Assembly (NCBI GenBank): GCA_002409995.1
Contig: DHOR01000050.1
Location: forward strand, 17,235-35,321
Source: Hungatella sp. UBA5385
GTDB taxonomy: Bacteria; Bacillota; Clostridia; Lachnospirales; Lachnospiraceae
Length of the DNA stretch: 18,087 nt
Reading direction: 5' to 3'
The position numbers and the translations under genes were made by a program. The notes beneath the pieces are model-generated. The model was given only the letters and a program-made list of their open reading frames with translations, had not been told where the DNA came from and did no database searches. How positions within the stretch are numbered: the stretch's first letter is position 1; each line of letters begins with the position of its first letter. This document shows positions 7,429-14,713 of the stretch, in pieces.

Positions 7429-8187
7429 TTGAACATAAAATGGTTAAAAACGGCTGTTCCAGTTGCAGTAATATTACTTACTTCCGTAATATTGCTTGCT
7501 TCCATAACTATAATTGGCAGCAAACCCAAATCAGACATTATTTCATGGTTTGAAGCAGACATTGACAATGATAACAATAATGAACTACTAATTATTACCA
7601 CCACCGACCCAGATATGACATTAGAAACCGGCGAACCTTATGGAGTATACATAAAACTATATTCCGACTATAAAATTGTGAATAACAAACCAAATTTAAA
7701 GAAAAACCATGAGCCGGATTACGTATTCGACCTCTCAGAGATAAAACCTCTGAAAATACAAGCAGGAGACATTAATGGAGACGGTATTATCGAGCTTGCA
7801 GTATGCGTCTATAAAACCGCTGAATTTCATCCGGTTTTAGCCAAACGTCCCTTTTTTTACGATATAACAGATGGGGAGCTTGAACCGATCTGGCTGGGTT
7901 CCCGGCTGGCAAGGCCATTTGTGGATTACATATTGTTTGATGTGGATCAGGATGGCATTGACGAGATCATTTCCATTGAGTTAACAGAGAATAAGAACAA
8001 GATGATTGTTATATATGACTGGAAAGGCTTTGGCTTTGAAGTCAAAACTCTTTCAGATGAACTGGAGGGGGAAATTGCATTTTTAACTAATATAAACTGC
8101 AGAGATGATAGTATACTGGTAGAGATTGAAGGAGAAAAATATCAGCTGGATTTGGACGATAACAGGATCCTGTTGAGTATATATTAA
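7429..8187 (+). CDS. Membrane-anchored protein with three D-rich calcium-type loops (VCBS/FG-GAP-like)
   Basis: I cannot assign a function. The 252-residue product starts with a basic residue pair and one hydrophobic segment (about 8-30), consistent with an uncleaved signal anchor, so the rest should lie outside the cell. Three acidic loops of the form D-x-D/N-x-D/N-G/N-x4-E occur at residues 44-52 (DIDNDNNNE), 114-122 (DINGDGIIE) and 171-179 (DVDQDGIDE). Each is followed by a short beta-rich stretch, the pattern of FG-GAP/VCBS beta-propeller blades that bind calcium. Only three blades are seen, so it would be an incomplete propeller. The start is a TTG at 7429-7431 with GGAAGGGAG about 8 nt upstream. 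It precedes the DUF3160 lipoprotein gene by 15 nt, so the two are probably co-transcribed and may form a surface complex. Confidence 0.75.
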   Translation: MNIKWLKTAVPVAVILLTSVILLASITIIGSKPKSDIISWFEADIDNDNNNELLIITTTDPDMTLETGEPYGVYIKLYSDYKIVNNKPNLKKNHEPDYVFDLSEIKPLKIQAGDINGDGIIELAVCVYKTAEFHPVLAKRPFFYDITDGELEPIWLGSRLARPFVDYILFDVDQDGIDEIISIELTENKNKMIVIYDWKGFGFEVKTLSDELEGEIAFLTNINCRDDSILVEIEGEKYQLDLDDNRILLSIY

Positions 8188-8202
8188 GGAGGAGGTAAGA
8201 TC

Positions 8203-10455
8203 ATGAACAAAAAAATTCTATTTGCTTCGGTTATGTTGCTGGCGATATTATCCATAGCCGGATGTGCAAAGCCCTCGGGTAAGACAGAAGAGTCTGTGCA
8301 GACATCTTCATCTATTGCCACAGAACCTGAGGAATCTGTATCAGAAGAACTGGAGACTTCCGCAGAAACGGAGCAGCCCACTGAAACCACTACCCAAGGC
8401 ATATCTTCAGAACCAGGCAAAATGAAGCTTGATTTCAAACCAGGTTTCCATATATCCGGTGATATTTACAACCCCCTGGAAATTCATGCAAGGGCTTCTG
8501 AATACACCATTAATGCCGATTTGTCAAATGTAGAAAATCTGGATCAGTTTTCCAATCTCACCCAGAAGCAAAGGGAGATGATTGCTAAAAATGGCTTTGT
8601 AGTAACGCCTACAGATTCAGAACAATTATTTTACGTGTATGAGGATAATACATACAAAAAGATTCCAAGTTTTGTTACAACGGATTCGGTACTTCAGGTG
8701 TATCATATTTTATATGATTATTCCCTCCGCAGTCTGGAGAATGATTATTTTTACAATGACCTGATTGTGCTGAATAACACCATGATTAAGCAGCTTCTGC
8801 TGGAATATGATTACGCAGAGAATGCCGAAATGAAAAAAACCATCATGACGATGCTGGGCTATTTCGGCGTGTCCAATCTGGCTCTGGGAGAGTCCCTTCC
8901 GGCAGAATTCCCTCAAGCACTTGAGAAGCTGGTTAAGCAGGAATATGACCTTATTTCAAAGGCGGAAGAAGTGGAGATGTCACCTCTGCTTGGTTTCGAA
9001 ATTGATTACTCTCTTTTTAAGGTAAGAGGTCATTATACAAGAAGTGAGGAACTGGGGAAATTCTTCCGCGCCATGAGCTGGTATGGCATTGTACCTATGC
9101 CCTTCTATGATACGCATGGGAAGAGAGATGAAGCATCAGCTATGAAGGCCATTGTAACCACACTGGCGCTGTGCAGAGCACCGGAAGACAGCGGAGTAAA
9201 GCTGTGGGAGAATATTTATAGCACAACCAGTTTTTATGTTGGGGAATCAGATGATATCACTCCTTATGAAATCGCAATGGTTATTCAAAAGGTATATTCT
9301 GACACGCCGGATATCAATGAAATACCGGAGAAGATGGATGCATTCTATGACGAATTAAAACAGCTGAGAAAGGCGGAAATTGTGAACAAAACACCTTATG
9401 CCATTACCCAGCTTCAGATGCGTTTTATGGGGCAGAGATACATTGCTGATTCGGAGATTTTGCAGAAACTTTCAGAGCCCAGAAAACGGCCTATTCCCAC
9501 TGGAATGGATGTGTTTGCCGTTTTTGGTTCAGAACGGGCAGAGGAGCTTCTTGATGAAATCTATCAGCCCAAACAGTTATGGGATGGATATGAGGCGAAT
9601 TTTAATGCCCTGAAGGAAAAATTCGGAAGCCAAACAATAGCAGAACAGACCAATAATCTGTACAACGGCTGGCTGTACTGTCTTAAAAGCCTGACAAGAA
9701 GAGTGGGAGAGGGTTATCCATTATTTATGAGAAACAACGCATGGGAGGATAAATCCCTGTCTACAGCCCTGGGAAGCTGGGCTGAAATCCGCCATGACAC
9801 CATTCTATACGGAAAGCAGTCGGCAGCTGAATGCGGCGGTAATGAGCCGCCTGTGGGAATTAATTATGTGGAGCCAAACCCTGAATTCTTCAGCCGCCTT
9901 CTCTGGCTTACAGCTTCTACCAGGGAAAATCTGGGTGAAAGAGGATTGCTGAAGGACAGCATGGCACATAAGCTGGAACGTTTTGAATCAATGCTGGAAT
10001 TTTTAAAGACCTGTGCCCAAAAGGAATTAAACGGTGAAGATTTAAGTCCTGAGGAGCACAATACTCTGGTGACTTATGGCGGCACCCTGGAGTATTTAAG
10101 CAGCTCCATTGCTGAGAGCGATAGCTGGCACCTCATAGAATCGGATACGGATAAAAATATGGCTGTCATAGCCGATGTCCATACCAGCAATGGCCGCTAT
10201 CTTGAAGAAGCCGTAGGAACTGCAGCGGAGATGTATGTTGCAATATACCAGAATGGTAAGGTTTATCTCACCAGAGGAGCAGTATTTGACTATTATGAAT
10301 TCATATCGGATAAGCGTTTCACAGACGAGGAATGGCAGGCACAGCTAAAGGAGTCTCAGCAGCCCCAGAGACCGCCATTTGTAAATTCCTATATGGATGA
10401 GATTGGAGGCAGTGAGGTACCCGTACCGGATACCCCATACTCATCAGGATGCTGA
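8203..10455 (+). CDS. DUF3160-family lipoprotein
   Basis: The 750-residue product is a predicted lipoprotein. Residues 1-20 form a signal peptide with a lipobox ending IAGC, making C21 the lipidated cysteine. A Ser/Thr/Glu-rich linker (about 25-75) would lift the domain off the membrane. The large remainder fits DUF3160. Recognisable parts are the KNGFVVTPTDSEQLFYVYE segment and FVTTDSVLQVYHILYD (about residues 155-171), the best-conserved stretch of the family as I know it. The structure appears mainly helical; the biochemical role of DUF3160 is not established. The ATG is preceded by AGGAGGAGGT at ideal spacing. The 3' end overlaps the CapA-M15 gene by 7 nt, so translation of the two is probably coupled. 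It contains no obvious catalytic motif that I can identify. Confidence 0.82.
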   Translation: MNKKILFASVMLLAILSIAGCAKPSGKTEESVQTSSSIATEPEESVSEELETSAETEQPTETTTQGISSEPGKMKLDFKPGFHISGDIYNPLEIHARASEYTINADLSNVENLDQFSNLTQKQREMIAKNGFVVTPTDSEQLFYVYEDNTYKKIPSFVTTDSVLQVYHILYDYSLRSLENDYFYNDLIVLNNTMIKQLLLEYDYAENAEMKKTIMTMLGYFGVSNLALGESLPAEFPQALEKLVKQEYDLISKAEEVEMSPLLGFEIDYSLFKVRGHYTRSEELGKFFRAMSWYGIVPMPFYDTHGKRDEASAMKAIVTTLALCRAPEDSGVKLWENIYSTTSFYVGESDDITPYEIAMVIQKVYSDTPDINEIPEKMDAFYDELKQLRKAEIVNKTPYAITQLQMRFMGQRYIADSEILQKLSEPRKRPIPTGMDVFAVFGSERAEELLDEIYQPKQLWDGYEANFNALKEKFGSQTIAEQTNNLYNGWLYCLKSLTRRVGEGYPLFMRNNAWEDKSLSTALGSWAEIRHDTILYGKQSAAECGGNEPPVGINYVEPNPEFFSRLLWLTASTRENLGERGLLKDSMAHKLERFESMLEFLKTCAQKELNGEDLSPEEHNTLVTYGGTLEYLSSSIAESDSWHLIESDTDKNMAVIADVHTSNGRYLEEAVGTAAEMYVAIYQNGKVYLTRGAVFDYYEFISDKRFTDEEWQAQLKESQQPQRPPFVNSYMDEIGGSEVPVPDTPYSSGC

Positions 10456-12194
10456 AACACAAGTATTTGTATGGTCTATTTATAGTAATCCTCGGTATTG
10501 CAGCATTTAGTTTATATGAAAAAGAACCGGATACCATTACAATATCCATTACAGGAGATATCATGCTCTCCAGAGGTGTTGATACCTATTTGCAGGAATA
10601 TGGTTATGACTACCCTTATGAGGATGTACGTGAGCTGTTTCTCAGCGATGATTTAACCATCGGCAATCTGGAGTGTCCTATTACAGACAGCGGAAACCCA
10701 GCTGATAAAACGAAGCGATTCCTTTTTCGGGCAGATGTGGAAAATGCAGCCGCTCTAAAGCGCGCTGGCTTTGACTGCCTGAATCTGGCTAATAATCATT
10801 CCATGGATTATTTAAGCAAAGGACTTCTGGATACAATGAATCATCTGGAGAGCAGCGGACTGGCTTATGTGGGGGCAGCGGAAAATGCCTCCACAAGCAC
10901 AGCCTATACCTTTGAGAAAAATGGCATAAAGGTGGGAATCCTGGCTTACAGCGCATTCCCGCCTGAGGGTTTCTTTTACAATAAAGATGAGCCTACAGTC
11001 CGGTATATCAGCACTATGGATCTCTCTGGGCTGGAGGCGGATCTGGCTTCCTTGGAATGTGATTTTAAAATGGTTTATTTCCACTGGGGTGTGGAGTATC
11101 TTCCGTATAAGAGCGAGATACAGGAACAGCTTGCAAGAACAGCAGTTGATTCAGGGGCAGATTTTGTGGTAGGGACTCACCCACATGTATTGCAGGAAAA
11201 GTCGATTTATAAAGATACCTATATTTACTACAGTCTGGGAAATTTTATTTTTGACAGTCAGATTCCTCCGGGAACCGATGAGAGCATGATTGTGCAGCTT
11301 ACAGTGGGGAAGGAAGGTCTGGTGGACATAGCGGAAATTCCTCTGGTGATAAAGAGAGGGAAGCCATCAGGTGTTGGAACCCAGTCGTCCCAGGCAGCTG
11401 AAATTCCTATGGAACCGGAAGAAACTACAGAGTCAGAAGAAATTACGGAGCCAGAAGAAACAAAGAAACCAAAAGAAGCCTCAGAGCCAGATGAAACCAT
11501 AGTAGCAGAGACGCTCCCGCTATTTCTGGAAAGTTTATCTGGTCTTGAAGCTGGAACCGTCATTGCAGCAGATAGGCTGGATTTCTCCAATATTGATAAT
11601 TATTTTATGTTCTGGGAGATAGAGGAGGGGGATAATCTGCATGAGCGTATTAATGGCAAGTCCTACCAGATCAACGATTCCGTACCTCTAAGTGCATTAC
11701 GATACTTGAAAATGCCCCACTATAACTATAATGGGGAGATTCAGGTTGGGGAAATGATTGTGAATAAAGAGATTCAAGAAGATGTTTTCAATATTTTCAA
11801 GGAACTATTTATGGAAAGATATCAGATTCAGTCCATGTACCTGATTGATAATTATTGGACTGGTGATTCGGATACCACAGATGCGGCTTCTATTGATGTG
11901 AATAACACCTCAGCATTCTGTTTCCGTCAAATATCAGGAGGATCCAAGCTGTCTAATCACGCCTACGGAAAAGCCATTGACATTAATCCCCAGCAGAACC
12001 CTTATGTATCCTACAGCAGCGGTTCGGCTAAATGGTTCAATTCAAATGCTAATGATTATATTAAACGAGATACAGGGCTGTCCCATATGATTACCCATGA
12101 TGACCTGGCCTATAAGGTATTTAAAAAGTACGGATTTCAATGGGGAGGCGATTGGAGCAGCCCTAAGGATTATCAGCATTTTGAAAAAAAGTAA
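10449..12194 (+). CDS. CapA-type metallophosphatase fused to M15 zinc peptidase, membrane-anchored
   Basis: This 581-residue protein has two enzyme domains. A membrane anchor at about 5-23 is followed by a CapA/PgsA-like calcineurin-fold domain (about 29-303), with D37 (TGDIML), N73 and E75 (GNLECP), N116-H117 (LANNHSMD), H212 (FHWGVEY), H244 and H246 (GTHPHVLQ) and SLGNFIFDS. A low-complexity Pro/Glu/Thr linker (about 320-352) leads to a segment of unknown fold. The C-terminal domain (about 430-581) is an M15 peptidase of the VanY/L-Ala-D-Glu type, with zinc ligands H504 and D511 (SNHAYGKAIDIN) and H577 (DYQHFE), and D574 as likely base. CapA proteins act in poly-gamma-glutamate export or anchoring; M15 enzymes cut peptidoglycan stem peptides. 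The start overlaps the DUF3160 stop by 7 nt and lacks a strong ribosome site, which suggests translational coupling. Confidence 0.87.
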   Translation: MLKHKYLYGLFIVILGIAAFSLYEKEPDTITISITGDIMLSRGVDTYLQEYGYDYPYEDVRELFLSDDLTIGNLECPITDSGNPADKTKRFLFRADVENAAALKRAGFDCLNLANNHSMDYLSKGLLDTMNHLESSGLAYVGAAENASTSTAYTFEKNGIKVGILAYSAFPPEGFFYNKDEPTVRYISTMDLSGLEADLASLECDFKMVYFHWGVEYLPYKSEIQEQLARTAVDSGADFVVGTHPHVLQEKSIYKDTYIYYSLGNFIFDSQIPPGTDESMIVQLTVGKEGLVDIAEIPLVIKRGKPSGVGTQSSQAAEIPMEPEETTESEEITEPEETKKPKEASEPDETIVAETLPLFLESLSGLEAGTVIAADRLDFSNIDNYFMFWEIEEGDNLHERINGKSYQINDSVPLSALRYLKMPHYNYNGEIQVGEMIVNKEIQEDVFNIFKELFMERYQIQSMYLIDNYWTGDSDTTDAASIDVNNTSAFCFRQISGGSKLSNHAYGKAIDINPQQNPYVSYSSGSAKWFNSNANDYIKRDTGLSHMITHDDLAYKVFKKYGFQWGGDWSSPKDYQHFEKK

Positions 12195-12293
12195 TACTTG
12201 AAGGTTAATCTAACAGTAGGACCAACGTAGCTATTACAATGTAAAATCAAATCAACTAAATCCACAGATAACTGGTATTAATTAGGAGGAATT

Positions 12294-13151
12294 ATGAAAG
12301 AACTTGCTTATTATGATGGAGTCATTGGAACACCTGAGGAACTAACCATACCATTTAATGATCGGGTCCATTTTTTTGGAGATGGAATCTATGAGGCAAC
12401 TATTGGAGGCAATGGCAGATTATATTTGCTTCAGGATCATCTGGACCGTTTTTATTCCAGTGCCAAAGCGGTTGACATAAAGATTCCTATGGAAAAGAAT
12501 GACCTTGGAGAACTGCTGACAGAGCTTTTATCCAAAGTAGAAGGTACCACACATTTTATATACTGGCAGGTGACAAGAGGAGTTGCTGCCAGAAATCACA
12601 TTTATGATAAGAATCTGACAGGAAAACTCTGGGTGATGATACGCCCCATTAAACTGCGTGATCCTAATGAGCCGGTTAAGCTGATCACAAGAGAAGATAC
12701 CAGATTCCTACACTGTAACATCAAGACTCTCAACCTTCTTCCCTCGGTAATGGCTTCCCAGGAAGCAGCAAAATCAGGAGCTTATGAGGCAGTACTTCAC
12801 AGGGGAGATGTGGTGACAGAGTGTTCTCACAGCAATGTTTCCATATTAAAAGATGGCGTTTTTATCTCCCATCCTAATGATCATCTGATTCTCCGTGGTA
12901 TCTCCAAAACCCATATGATTGCAGCCTGTTACAGTCTGGGAATCCAGGTGTTGGAACGCCCCTTTACCCTTACAGAGTTGATGGAAGCAGATGAGGTAAT
13001 TGTAACCTCTTCCTCCAATTTCTACCTTTATGCAGAGTCTATCGATGGAAAACCAGTGGGCGGAAAAGACCCTGATACATTAAAACAGATTCAGGAAGCA
13101 GTGATTTTAGAATATCTGGAGTATACGGGGAAGAAAAGCATATTTGATTAG
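12294..13151 (+). CDS. dat: D-amino-acid transaminase (class IV aminotransferase)
   Basis: The 285-residue enzyme is a pyridoxal-phosphate fold-type IV aminotransferase. The PLP lysine is K144 (NIKTLNLL). The cofactor-ring glutamate is E176 (ECSHSN), and the phosphate-binding region lies around TSSSNF (238-243). The motif TRGVAARNH (R100-x-H102) matches the carboxylate trap that separates D-alanine transaminases from branched-chain enzymes. It should interconvert D-alanine and 2-oxoglutarate with pyruvate and D-glutamate, supplying D-amino acids for peptidoglycan or a gamma-glutamyl polymer. AGGAGG lies 4 nt before the ATG. The gene follows CapA-M15 after 99 nt with no terminator or clear promoter, so it may belong to the same transcript. 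A 4-amino-4-deoxychorismate lyase is the main alternative, but the R-x-H trap argues against it. Confidence 0.88.
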   Translation: MKELAYYDGVIGTPEELTIPFNDRVHFFGDGIYEATIGGNGRLYLLQDHLDRFYSSAKAVDIKIPMEKNDLGELLTELLSKVEGTTHFIYWQVTRGVAARNHIYDKNLTGKLWVMIRPIKLRDPNEPVKLITREDTRFLHCNIKTLNLLPSVMASQEAAKSGAYEAVLHRGDVVTECSHSNVSILKDGVFISHPNDHLILRGISKTHMIAACYSLGIQVLERPFTLTELMEADEVIVTSSSNFYLYAESIDGKPVGGKDPDTLKQIQEAVILEYLEYTGKKSIFD

Positions 13152-13216
13152 GAGCGAATTAAGGAAAGAGCAGAGTTCATCTTTTTTCTCGAATACCTCA
13201 CCTGATTTTGGTTAAT

Positions 13217-13253
13217 AAAAAACCAACTACCGAATCTTGATAGTTGGTTTTTT
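13217..13253. terminator. Bidirectional terminator between dat and the small membrane gene
   Basis: AAAAAACCAACTA (13217-13229) pairs perfectly with TAGTTGGTTTTTT (13241-13253) around an 11-nt loop. Both strands end in a run of six T residues. It therefore terminates dat on the plus strand and the 64-residue protein gene on the minus strand, whose stop codon is only 4 nt away. Confidence 0.88.
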
Positions 13254-13257
13254 AAAA

Positions 13258-13452
13258 TTATAATACTATTAAATTAAGTATTAACATTATTGCACCTACT
13301 GCCATAAATACGTAACCAAAGTTTTTATTTCTCTTTTGTCCTTGTTCTACGCTCATGCCTTCAGGAAGTTTACTTTCATCAACATTAACATTTCCAAAAG
13401 CAAATCTTATTCCAATGATCAGTACAACAATTGGAAATAATAGAATAAGCAT
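13258..13452 (-). CDS. Small two-helix membrane protein, unknown function
   Basis: I do not recognise this 64-residue protein. It has two hydrophobic helices (about 1-20 and 46-64) joined by a charged loop (about 21-45; NVDESKLPEG to GQKRNKN), so it should form a membrane hairpin. The gene is very probably real. AAGGGGG lies 8 nt before the ATG, a near-consensus promoter is in place upstream, and a terminator begins 4 nt after the stop. It forms a complete single-gene transcription unit. Such small proteins often modulate a larger membrane complex, but nothing here identifies a partner. Confidence 0.75.
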   Translation of the reverse strand: MLILLFPIVVLIIGIRFAFGNVNVDESKLPEGMSVEQGQKRNKNFGYVFMAVGAIMLILNLIVL

Positions 13453-13485
13453 CTCATTTTCCCCCTTTGTATTGTTATACTTAGT

Positions 13486-13514
13486 ATAATACCTTAATCT
13501 CTACCAACTATCAA
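13486..13514 (-). promoter_or_regulatory. Sigma-A-type promoter of the small membrane gene
   Basis: Read on the minus strand: TTGATA (13514-13509), a 17-nt spacer, and TATTAT (13491-13486), about 34 nt before the ATG. This is the best consensus promoter in the window. The palindrome TCAATATTGA (13511-13520) overlaps the -35 box and might be an operator. Confidence 0.72.
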
Positions 13515-13521
13515 TATTGAC

Positions 13522-13547
13522 AGCAGAGGAAACAAACTTCCTCTGCT
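13522..13547 (-). terminator. Hairpin after the serine hydrolase gene
   Basis: AGCAGAGGAA (13522-13531) pairs perfectly with TTCCTCTGCT (13538-13547) around a 6-nt loop, 14 nt beyond the serine hydrolase stop. The tail on the minus strand is GTCAATATTG, not a proper T-tract, so it is either a weak terminator or a 3'-end stabilising structure. Confidence 0.5.
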
Positions 13548-13561
13548 CTAAAGGTTATTCG

Positions 13562-14539
13562 TTATAGTGAATTCTCAAATAAGGGTTCAATATATTCTGC
13601 AATAAAATCAATGCTGTCCTTAACCTCTGGCATAAAAATACAAGCCATAGATACAACCATGTTTTTCTCAGTATTGACATAAATTGCATTTCCCCCATCT
13701 CCCAGGGCTGCGTAGACATGCTTTTTATCATCAATGATCCACCACAGATAGCCATAAGACAGCCCGTTCCAGTCAATGTGTACCTTAGTACTTTCGTCGA
13801 TCCACTTGGTTGATATTATCTGCTTACCTTCCCATATTCCATCATTTAAGTACAATTGCCCGATTTTCACCATATCCTCAGGTATCAGAAATAGCCCCCA
13901 GCTTGCCGTATTTAACCCCTGTGGATCCACCGCCCATCCATAGGTATTTTTATCATTCATAGCTGCCATATGCTCTTCTTTAGTACGCAATACCACATTA
14001 TGAGGAACATTGATTCCCAGTGGTAAGAATAAATGCTCTTGAGCGTATTCAAGAATAAGCTGTCCGGTTGCTTTAGCAAGAATACCTGACAGGATATGTG
14101 CCCCTATGATAGGAGAGTACATAAATTCTCCTGTATATTCGCCTCCTAATAAATCAAGGGCAGTATTTATCCAGTTCTCGCTTGCGAAAAACTCCTCATA
14201 TGGTTCAGACTCATATTTAAATGGAGCAGTCATGGTAAGTAAATTTTTAATTGTAATGCTCTGTATTGTTTTTTCGCCTGTTTGAACCGTGTAATCAGGG
14301 AAAAAGTCTAATACTTTTTGATCAACACTTTTAATATAGCCTTGATCAATGGCTATACCAATCAATGCGGAAATTATACTTTTTGTCACTGAATACACAT
14401 GGACAGCGTTAGTGGCGTCGTATCCATTAAAATAGTTTTCATATAATTTTACACCGTTTTTTTGTATAATCAGGCCTGTGATATTTTGATAGTCTATGTT
14501 TATCGTCTTTTCAAGTTCTTTAATTTTTTCTTGATTCAT
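13562..14539 (-). CDS. Serine hydrolase, class C beta-lactamase/esterase fold
   Basis: The 325-residue protein belongs to the beta-lactamase-related serine hydrolases (AmpC/EstB/PBP4* type). The nucleophile motif SxxK is S50-V-T-K53 (VYSVTKSIISAL), in the expected place. The Y-x-N motif appears as Y141-S-P, where proline replaces the usual asparagine. The third motif is represented by LGDGGNAIYV, in place of the HxG/KTG triad. There is no signal peptide, so it is probably a cytoplasmic esterase or amidase rather than a secreted penicillin-binding enzyme; the substrate is unknown. GAAGGAG lies 9 nt before the ATG. The lysR terminator upstream means it has its own promoter, not clearly seen. 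A 12-bp palindrome sits 27 nt before the start. Confidence 0.85.
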   Translation of the reverse strand: MNQEKIKELEKTINIDYQNITGLIIQKNGVKLYENYFNGYDATNAVHVYSVTKSIISALIGIAIDQGYIKSVDQKVLDFFPDYTVQTGEKTIQSITIKNLLTMTAPFKYESEPYEEFFASENWINTALDLLGGEYTGEFMYSPIIGAHILSGILAKATGQLILEYAQEHLFLPLGINVPHNVVLRTKEEHMAAMNDKNTYGWAVDPQGLNTASWGLFLIPEDMVKIGQLYLNDGIWEGKQIISTKWIDESTKVHIDWNGLSYGYLWWIIDDKKHVYAALGDGGNAIYVNTEKNMVVSMACIFMPEVKDSIDFIAEYIEPLFENSL

Positions 14540-14565
14540 TCATTTTTTCTCCTTCAAATGTAATA

Positions 14566-14577
14566 AAGGATATCCTT
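14566..14577. promoter_or_regulatory. 12-bp perfect palindrome upstream of the serine hydrolase
   Basis: AAGGATATCCTT is a perfect self-complementary 12-mer just upstream of the serine hydrolase ribosome site. It may be an operator near its promoter; no regulator can be named. Confidence 0.35.
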
Positions 14578-14659
14578 ACAATAAAGCATAAATGCATTAA
14601 AAATCAAAAGCAAGTACTTTTTAAAAATGTTTTTGTGCAGGCTCTTAAAGATTTAGAAT

Positions 14660-14713
14660 AATAAAAAGAAGCGGTGGTTAGCGATGTTAGCTTGACTGCC
14701 GCTTCTTTTTATT
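14660..14713. terminator. Terminator at the 3' end of the LysR gene
   Basis: AATAAAAAGAAGCGG (14660-14674) pairs perfectly over 15 bp with CCGCTTCTTTTTATT (14699-14713), with further G-U-rich pairing toward the loop. On the minus strand it ends in CTTCTTTTTATT. The stem includes two bases of the LysR stop codon. It is symmetric and could stop transcripts from either side. Confidence 0.85.

Larger units (their letters stand above)
13237..13514. repeat. 11-bp inverted repeat flanking the small membrane gene
   Basis: TTGATAGTTGG at 13237-13247 reappears as its reverse complement CCAACTATCAA at 13504-13514, bracketing the gene of 64 codons. The left copy lies in the terminator, and the right copy contains the gene's -35 box. 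The repeat could be the ends of a small inserted cassette or simple coincidence; no target-site duplication is evident. Confidence 0.4.

Noticed and set aside
11258..11590. 110-codon minus-strand frame opposite the CapA-M15 linker
   Set aside because: It is the Ser/Val-rich shadow of the repetitive Pro/Glu linker coding sequence and has no ribosome site.
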